Shown: piece after piece, positions 15,536 through 20,319 of the stretch
Layout of the letters: every line of letters begins with the position of its first letter
Position numbering within the stretch: the stretch's first letter is position 1
NCBI GenBank assembly: GCA_002372175.1
Contig: DFIS01000026.1
Span: 1-20,319, forward strand
DNA length: 20,319 nt
Origin: Solobacterium sp. UBA3691
Lineage (GTDB): Bacteria > Bacillota_I > Bacilli_A > Erysipelotrichales > Erysipelotrichaceae
Reading direction: 5' to 3'
Notes under the pieces: model-generated
The model's database searches: none
The model's input: only the letters and a program-made list of their open reading frames with translations
Told to the model about the DNA's origin: nothing
Translations under genes and position numbers: made by a program

Positions 15536-15551
15536 CGCAACAGGAGGAGCT

Positions 15552-16868
15552 ATGTTTGATTTCAACACAATCGTAACACTGCTGGTACTGCTGTGGATCA
15601 TTATCGGATTCATGTCAGGAAAGTGGTCCATGGGTACTGTCGCCATGACAGGTCTCATCATCCTGGAAGTAACAAAAGTTCTCGAATTCAATGAAGCTTT
15701 TGCCTACTTCTCATCCAACAACATCATCATGATCGGAGGTATGTTCATTCTCTCCGGTGCACTGGCCAAGACCAGTATCGTATCGAAGCTCAGGGCATGG
15801 ATGCTTCAGCATTCAAGCAATCCGTCAGCGATCGTTGCGATCTACTTCGGCGCCTGCTGGCTGATGGTACATTTCGTATCGCCGCTGGCTCTGATCTCCC
15901 TGCTGCTGCCGATGATGAACGCTCTTGGTGAAGATTCCAAGGTTCAGCCTTCACATCTGCTGTATCCGGGTTCCATCATGGCTCATGCGGCTCAGAACTC
16001 TCTGCCGTTTGGCAATACGCTGACAGCCTTCGTGACGATCAATGCGATGCTCGCAGCCAACGGTTCGACTGCCGAAGCCGGTGTTCTCGACAAGGTGTTC
16101 GTTGTCTTCCCGGCATGTCTTGCGACATATCTGTATCTTGTGCTTGTCGGCTGGAAGCACTATCCTGTACATAAGGTCGATACCTCCAGGATCAAGGAAT
16201 ATAACGAAAAGAAATCTGATATCACACCTGCACAGGAAAAGATCATCTACGCTGTATTCATCTGTGTCATGGTCCTGATCGTTGTTGCCAACATGGTCAA
16301 GGGTTTCCCGATCGACATGTATGTTATCCCTGCGATCGCTGACCTGGTACTGCTGCTTGCCGGTATCATGAAAGTTCCCGATGTCAGAAACTCGATGAAT
16401 ATCGATGCACTGTTCATGCTGTGCGGTGTTCTGCCTCTGGCAACTGCCATGCAGAAGTCCAACGCTGCCCAGATCGTAGCCAATACTATCGTCGGTATGC
16501 TCGGCGGCAATCCTTCCTTCCCGGTATTTATCCTGGCATTCATGCTGGTAGGCGGTATTCTGACACAGTTCATGTCCAACACTGCTACATATAACGTCTT
16601 CTGCCCGCTGGCGATCGTTACAGCCATGCAGATGGGCTTCAACCCGGTTGCCTGTGTTCTCGCTCTGAGTGCGATGACAACAGCTGCGATGTTAACACCG
16701 ATGTCCTCTCCGTCTGTAGCGATTGCCTACGGTGCCGGCGGATACACACAGAAAGAAGTCCTAAAGGCTTCGATCATGCCCTGGATCATCCATACAGCTG
16801 TCGTCTATATCTCGATCCTTGTCCTCTATGGTATGAACGGTACCAGCGGACTGATCGGCGGCAGATAA
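15552..16868 (+). CDS. SLC13/DASS-type anion symporter, probable carboxylate or sugar-acid transporter
   Basis: 438 residues with many hydrophobic spans in two halves. Each half has a motif like the substrate/sodium-binding SNT tip of divalent-anion/sodium symporters: LPFGNTLTAFV in the first half and FMSNTATYNVF in the second. A late PMSSPSVAIAYGAGGYT segment resembles the pairing seen in CitT and related ion-transporter proteins. It would take up an organic anion across the cytoplasmic membrane with sodium or protons. The ribosome site AGGAGG precedes the ATG, and a dehydratase-like gene follows 34 bases after the stop, so transporter and enzyme probably share a substrate. The family is fairly sure; dicarboxylate, citrate or aldonate transport are all possible. 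Confidence 0.85.
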   Translation: MFDFNTIVTLLVLLWIIIGFMSGKWSMGTVAMTGLIILEVTKVLEFNEAFAYFSSNNIIMIGGMFILSGALAKTSIVSKLRAWMLQHSSNPSAIVAIYFGACWLMVHFVSPLALISLLLPMMNALGEDSKVQPSHLLYPGSIMAHAAQNSLPFGNTLTAFVTINAMLAANGSTAEAGVLDKVFVVFPACLATYLYLVLVGWKHYPVHKVDTSRIKEYNEKKSDITPAQEKIIYAVFICVMVLIVVANMVKGFPIDMYVIPAIADLVLLLAGIMKVPDVRNSMNIDALFMLCGVLPLATAMQKSNAAQIVANTIVGMLGGNPSFPVFILAFMLVGGILTQFMSNTATYNVFCPLAIVTAMQMGFNPVACVLALSAMTTAAMLTPMSSPSVAIAYGAGGYTQKEVLKASIMPWIIHTAVVYISILVLYGMNGTSGLIGGR

Positions 16869-16902
16869 GCTATAATACAATTACTTCGGAAAGGAATACA
16901 TC

Positions 16903-18054
16903 ATGAAGATCACAAATGTAACAACATATTCTGTACATACTACACAGTTCCGTAACTTCAACTTCGTCAGAGTTGATACGGATGAAGATATCCACGGTAT
17001 CGGCGAACTGTTCTGCGTAGGCGCAGATGCGGCTGTGGCAGAGATGGTCCATTACGTATCCGAATGGGTCATCGGTATGGATCCCCTGGACAGAGAACGT
17101 ATCCAGAAGAGGATCCTGAACTACTCCCGTTTCGAGGGTGGTTCTGTACTGCGTACAGCTGCTTCCGGTATTGATCTCGCCCTGTGGGATATTGCCGGTA
17201 AGGTTGCCAATCTGCCTGTATATAAGATGATCGGTGCGGTCAGAGACAAGGTTCCTGTATACTGTCATGCGATGGGAAAGAACGCTCAGGAGACATATGA
17301 GAACCTGATGCCTAAGGTAGAAAAATATGGTTATAAGGCTGCCAAGGTAGGACTCAGAGGTGCAGGATATCTGCCCGAAGGTGAAGCAATCAATGAAGCT
17401 GTAGAGATGTTCAGCGGCCTTAGAGAGAAGCTGGGTGATGCTTTCGAGATCGGCACAGACCTGCAGACAAAGATCTACACACCTGCCGAAGCCATCAACA
17501 TTACCAATGCGATCGAACCGTACCGTCCGTTCTTTGTTGAAGAGGCGATCCGTCCCGACAACCTGAAGAACTGGGTGGAATACGCATCCAAGACACGTGT
17601 CAGACTGGCTACCGGTGAACAGATCTTTACCCCTCAGCTGTTTGAAGAACTGATCCAGTCCCACGCTGTGACGATCCTGCAGCCGGATATCCTGCTGGTA
17701 GGCGGTATGACAGGCATGAGAAAGATCGCCGCCATGGCTGAGCCTTCCTTCCGTCTGATCTCCCCGCACAACCCGCTGAGCACACTGGCCAACTGCATCA
17801 ACGTCCACTTCTGCATGAGCACATACAACACGACATTCCTCGAGAACGAGCCGAGAGAAGAAGGTCTTGACGCCGATCTCGTCACAGATGTGCTGAAGGT
17901 GGAAGACGGCTTCATCAAGCCGAATGACAAACCGGGATGGGGCATGGATCTGAACTATGACTTCCTGAAGGAACACGAAGCTATCGTCTGGAGCAGAGTG
18001 AATCTGAAGTCTCCTCGTGCCTATACATCAGACGGAGCTCCTCACATCATGTAG
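16903..18054 (+). CDS. Mandelate racemase/galactonate dehydratase-like enzyme, enolase superfamily, unusual active site
   Basis: 383 residues, the length of DgoD (D-galactonate dehydratase). An N-terminal capping domain is followed by the barrel. Metal ligands are Asp186 (GTDLQ), Glu213 (FVEEA) and Glu239 (ATGEQ); His289 (SPHNPL) and Asp262 (ILQPD) form the expected dyad. These positions run 3-4 residues past those I recall for E. coli DgoD. The odd point is Gln188: DgoD and mannonate dehydratases of this superfamily have His two residues after the first metal ligand, serving as acid catalyst. So the fold and half of the chemistry are kept but the reaction may differ (another dehydration, or epimerisation). 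It is likely co-transcribed with the DASS transporter and probably acts on what that imports. Confidence 0.85.
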   Translation: MKITNVTTYSVHTTQFRNFNFVRVDTDEDIHGIGELFCVGADAAVAEMVHYVSEWVIGMDPLDRERIQKRILNYSRFEGGSVLRTAASGIDLALWDIAGKVANLPVYKMIGAVRDKVPVYCHAMGKNAQETYENLMPKVEKYGYKAAKVGLRGAGYLPEGEAINEAVEMFSGLREKLGDAFEIGTDLQTKIYTPAEAINITNAIEPYRPFFVEEAIRPDNLKNWVEYASKTRVRLATGEQIFTPQLFEELIQSHAVTILQPDILLVGGMTGMRKIAAMAEPSFRLISPHNPLSTLANCINVHFCMSTYNTTFLENEPREEGLDADLVTDVLKVEDGFIKPNDKPGWGMDLNYDFLKEHEAIVWSRVNLKSPRAYTSDGAPHIM

Positions 18055-18083
18055 TTCTGCAGCCTCCCTCCCTTGTGCTGCTG

Positions 18084-18127
18084 TCATAAAAAAGATGAAG
18101 TGTATCTTACACCTCATCTTTTTATGA
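18084..18127. terminator. Bidirectional terminator after the transporter/dehydratase pair
   Basis: TCATAAAAAAGATGAAGTGT (18084-18103) pairs with 18109-18127 with one mismatch and one bulged A, around a 5-base loop. A and T runs lie within the arms. It lies 29 bases after the dehydratase stop. Confidence 0.85.
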
Positions 18128-18150
18128 TGACCGGGTAAAAGCGCAAAAGT

Positions 18151-18218
18151 TTCGAAAATATGCAGATATGCATAAAACAGATATTCGAAAATATGTAAAT
18201 TCGCATATTTTCGAATAT
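18151..18218. repeat. TTCGAAAATATG repeat array with 15-base perfect inverted repeat
   Basis: TTCGAAAATATG occurs at 18151-18162 and 18184-18195, and in reverse (CATATTTTCGAA) at 18204-18215. The last two lie in a perfect 15-base inverted repeat (18181-18195 and 18204-18218, 8-base spacer). The direct copies are 33 bases apart, close to three helical turns, so proteins bound to them would face the same side. Between them TATGCA is repeated (18160 and 18167). The array overlaps the likely promoter of the ATPase gene and probably is an operator. Confidence 0.75.
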
Positions 18219-18221
18219 AAT
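18216..18221 (+). promoter_or_regulatory. Probable -10 box of the ATPase gene
   Basis: A perfect TATAAT at 18216-18221, with its first three bases inside the right arm of the inverted repeat. No clear -35 lies 17 bases upstream (18193-18198 reads ATGTAA). Transcription would begin about 10-12 bases before the ATG, leaving a very short leader with only a weak GGGTGA ribosome site. Confidence 0.55.
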
Positions 18222-18239
18222 TAGATTGGGTGATTAAAT

Positions 18240-19547
18240 ATGCTTGAACGAAAAATAACCAGGGAACTTCTTTCCTGGAAGAACAGAATAAACAAAAAAA
18301 CACTGATCGTAACTGGACCGCGTCAGTGTGGGAAAACTACTGCCATACGTGCTTTTGGTAATGAAAACTATACTTCTGTCATTGAGATCAATTTTAAGGA
18401 AAATCCCGGAGCGGCGGATATTTTTGCCGGGAACCTGGATACGGACACATTGATCACAGGGCTGAGATTTCGCTTTCCCGAAAAAACTGTAGAACCGGGG
18501 GAGACACTGATCTTCCTGGATGAGATTCAGGAGTGTCCTGAAGCTGTGACATCATTAAAATTCTGGACTGAGGATAACCGATATGACGTAGTCTGTTCCG
18601 GTTCTCTCTTGGGGATCGACTATAAAAGGGCTTCTTCATATCCCGTTGGTTATGTTGAGTATTTGCCAATGCATGCGATGGATTTTGAAGAATATCTGTA
18701 TGCGGTTGGTATACAGAAAGATATGATCAGATACCTGCATGATCAGTTTGAAAAGAAACAGCCGGTACCTGACTCTGTGAATCGGGAAATGATGAGGCAA
18801 TACCGTATATTCAATGCTGTTGGAGGTATGCCGGAGGTTGTTCAGAAGTATGTTGATACCCGGGATTTCAGGGAAGTTCACAAGATCCAGAATGACCTTT
18901 TGACGGGATACCGGTTTGATATAGCACATTACGCTGTCTCTTCTGTAAAGACACGTGCTGAGCAGTGTTACTTCTCCTTGTCTAAACAACTTCTGGATAA
19001 GGAGAACCACAAGTTTCAGTACAGCACTGTTGAAACAGGCGGAAATACCAGAAAATATGAAAGCAGTGTGGACTGGCTGACCGGTGCAGATATCGCGGTA
19101 AAAAGTATCCGGGTGAATAAAATTGCCTTGTATCCGGAAGACTATGAGGACAGCACATCTTTCAGATTGTATACAACGGATATAGGCATGCTTGTGGGAA
19201 TGCGTGATATTTCCTTTAAACAAGCTGTTGTTGAAAATACACTGACGATGAATTCAAAGGGAGGCTTCTGGGAAGCGGCTATAGCAGATGCACTGTATAA
19301 AAATGGATACTCACTGCATTTCTACAAGAATGAAACGACAAAAAGAGAAGTGGAGTTCCTGATCGTTCGGGATGGCGCGTTGGTCCCGGTAGAAGTAAAG
19401 GGCGGGAAGTCTTCGGCTGTATCACTCGGTAATTTGATGAAAACAATGCCGGAGATCCCGTATGCCTTCAAACTGACAGACGGGAATATAGGTATATCAG
19501 ATAATCGTGTAATAACGCTTCCATTGTATATGTCGATGTTTCTCTGA
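18240..19547 (+). CDS. AAA_14/DUF4143 ATP-binding protein
   Basis: 435 residues. The N-terminal P-loop has Walker A GPRQCGKTT (26-34), Walker B LIFLDEIQ with Asp94/Glu95, and a sensor-like CSGSLLG. A middle domain has PVGYVEYLPMHAMDFEEYL and FNAVGGMPEVVQKYV, both typical of this family. The C-terminal DUF4143 part ends in a PD-(D/E)xK-like core: Glu370 and Glu372 in REVEFLI, then Glu385-x-Lys387 in VPVEVKGGK. These proteins are common, often multi-copy, in gut anaerobes; their function is not established, though DNA binding or nuclease action is suspected from the fold. Lysine AAA and isoleucine ATA codons are frequent here and rare in the adjacent operons. That, with its own terminators on both sides, suggests an acquired single-gene unit. 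Repeats at its promoter suggest autoregulation. Confidence 0.88.
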   Translation: MLERKITRELLSWKNRINKKTLIVTGPRQCGKTTAIRAFGNENYTSVIEINFKENPGAADIFAGNLDTDTLITGLRFRFPEKTVEPGETLIFLDEIQECPEAVTSLKFWTEDNRYDVVCSGSLLGIDYKRASSYPVGYVEYLPMHAMDFEEYLYAVGIQKDMIRYLHDQFEKKQPVPDSVNREMMRQYRIFNAVGGMPEVVQKYVDTRDFREVHKIQNDLLTGYRFDIAHYAVSSVKTRAEQCYFSLSKQLLDKENHKFQYSTVETGGNTRKYESSVDWLTGADIAVKSIRVNKIALYPEDYEDSTSFRLYTTDIGMLVGMRDISFKQAVVENTLTMNSKGGFWEAAIADALYKNGYSLHFYKNETTKREVEFLIVRDGALVPVEVKGGKSSAVSLGNLMKTMPEIPYAFKLTDGNIGISDNRVITLPLYMSMFL

Positions 19548-19604
19548 GAATAAAAAGTGTTCTCTGTGTACGGAATCAGCTATGCACAGGGAACACTTTT
19601 ATTC
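19548..19604. terminator. Long bidirectional terminator shared by convergent genes
   Basis: GAATAAAAAGTGTTCTCTGTG starts right after the ATPase stop (19548-19568) and pairs with 19585-19604, with one extra A and one G-U pair. The loop is 16 bases. Its right arm contains the stop codon of the minus-strand gene at 19599, so the hairpin overlaps that gene's end. Confidence 0.85.
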
Positions 19605-19862
19605 TTCAATCCGTTCTATTTTGAAGATCACCGGTCTTGTGCCGTCGTTGCAGCAGGCGATGAACTGATCATCTCTTTCCGACCAGCCCTGCATGATCGA
19701 TCCTCCCAGCAGAGCCGCATATACATATCTGCTGATGCAGTCCCAAGCTTCCATGCAGAAGTTACCGCTGTTCATGGAGCCGAAACCGCGCTGGTCAAAG
19801 ATGAATTCTTCACCGACCTTGAACTTTGTGCAGGGACCGACATGCTTGAAGTCCTCTGCCAT
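19599..19862 (-). CDS. TIGR04076 family small protein
   Basis: 87 residues. The pattern VGPCTKFKVGEEFIF, then NFCMEAWDCISRYVYAALLGG, GWSERDDQFIACCNDGTRPVIFKIERI matches what I recall of the TIGR04076 family. Its members share a Cys/Trp-bearing centre and a C-terminal CPDG-like turn followed by PVVFKIER; here the turn reads CNDG. No signal peptide or membrane span is seen. The biochemical role of the family is not established. The ATG at 19862 follows GGAGGG by three bases, and the gene starts 8 bases after the uridine kinase stop, so the two are co-transcribed. Normal length for the family. Confidence 0.75.
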   Translation of the reverse strand: MAEDFKHVGPCTKFKVGEEFIFDQRGFGSMNSGNFCMEAWDCISRYVYAALLGGSIMQGWSERDDQFIACCNDGTRPVIFKIERIEE

Positions 19863-19870
19863 ATACCCTC

Positions 19871-20319
19871 CTACAGCGGCTGGTGGATGATACTGTTGAT
19901 CTTGGTACAGAGCAGGTCGATCGCGACAGTGTTGGATCCTCCCTCAGGGATGATGATATCCGCATATCTCTTGGTTGGTTCAATGAACTGCTCATGCATG
20001 ACTCTGACCGTATCGACATACTGGTTGACAACAGAGTCCAGTGACCTGCCTCTTTCGTTGACATCTCTTAACAGTCTGCGGATAAAGCGGATATCGGCAG
20101 CTGTATCGACAAAGATCTTGATCGCTTCCAGTTCCCTGAGCTTAGCATCTTCGAGTACGAACAGTCCTTCCAGGATGATGACATCAGCAGGATTGACCGT
20201 CTCCGTGACATCGCTTCTGGTATGATGCACAAAGTCATAGGTAGGCTTGCGGATCGTCTGTCCGTTCAGCAGGGCATGGATATGCTCGATCAGCAGGTCA
20301 TTGTCAAACGCAAACGGAT
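19871..20319 (-). CDS. udk: Uridine kinase, C-terminal part (5' end beyond window)
   Basis: About 149 codons of the minus-strand frame are visible, reading in from base 20317; the P-loop N-terminus lies outside. Uridine kinase (EC 2.7.1.48) phosphorylates uridine and cytidine for pyrimidine salvage in the cytoplasm. Seen in order are PFAFDNDLL, the substrate segment PTYDFVHHTRS, DVIILEGLFVL, VDTAADIRFIRRLLRD, the lid-like ERGRSLDSVVNQY and FIEPTKRYADIIIPEGG, all close to standard Udk. The GTG codon at 20230 (within FVHH) is internal, not the start. The end is normal, and a TIGR04076 gene follows in the same operon. It is a housekeeping gene and marks the right edge of the sugar-acid island. 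Confidence 0.93.
   Translation of the reverse strand, partial: PFAFDNDLLIEHIHALLNGQTIRKPTYDFVHHTRSDVTETVNPADVIILEGLFVLEDAKLRELEAIKIFVDTAADIRFIRRLLRDVNERGRSLDSVVNQYVDTVRVMHEQFIEPTKRYADIIIPEGGSNTVAIDLLCTKINSIIHQPL

Noticed and set aside
18151..18218. CRISPR-like or mobile-element end
   Set aside because: Only three 12-base units, one reversed, with unequal spacing, no spacers of even length, no cas or transposase gene; position over a promoter fits an operator better.
19557..20225. 222-residue plus-strand frame at the right end
   Set aside because: It lies opposite the TIGR04076 and uridine kinase genes, both with clear family motifs, and starts inside a terminator hairpin.

Overview
The window reads as a chromosomal segment of a low-to-mid GC Gram-positive bacterium (Bacillota). 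The support is strong GGAGG ribosome sites, CcpA-type cre boxes, a Gly/Ser-rich lipoprotein tether after the lipobox, and gene families typical of gut Bacillota. The codon style (ATC/CTG rich) would suit the Erysipelotrichales or a relative, but that placement is only an impression from the sequence. Almost the whole window is one acidic-sugar (uronate/aldonate/aldarate) catabolic island.

Region 1 (1-12290, + strand) starts with the 3' end of a mannonate dehydratase-like gene, a terminator and a 314-base control region holding a cre-like box. A gene train follows: a second UxuA-like dehydratase, a complete five-gene Opp/Dpp-type ABC importer (lipoprotein, two permeases, two ATPases), two glucarate dehydratase paralogues with all expected catalytic residues, a GarR-type tartronate semialdehyde reductase and a DapA-fold lyase. 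A terminator hairpin and then a bidirectional terminator close it. The parts fit a route of importer, dehydratases, 2-keto-3-deoxy acids, pyruvate plus a C3 aldehyde, and glycerate. No GarL-type aldolase is present, and the DapA-fold enzyme is the only aldolase candidate in view.

Region 2 (12307-15551) is a minus-strand group: two LysR-type regulators overlapping by 4 bases, then an MFS transporter. A near-perfect 27-base palindrome lies between the regulators and the transporter gene. The divergent control region (15377-15551) carries a 13/14 cre match and a TATATAAG inverted/direct repeat array.

Region 3 (15552-18127, + strand) pairs an SLC13/DASS-like carboxylate transporter with an enolase-superfamily enzyme resembling galactonate dehydratase. 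In that enzyme Gln replaces the usual acid/base His after the first metal ligand. A bidirectional terminator ends the pair.

Region 4 (18128-19604) is a lone AAA_14/DUF4143 ATPase with codon use unlike its neighbours. A 15-base perfect inverted repeat and a third copy of its half-site surround its promoter, which suggests autoregulation. A long shared hairpin separates it from region 5 (minus strand), a small TIGR04076-family gene downstream of the partial uridine kinase gene udk, which runs off the right end.
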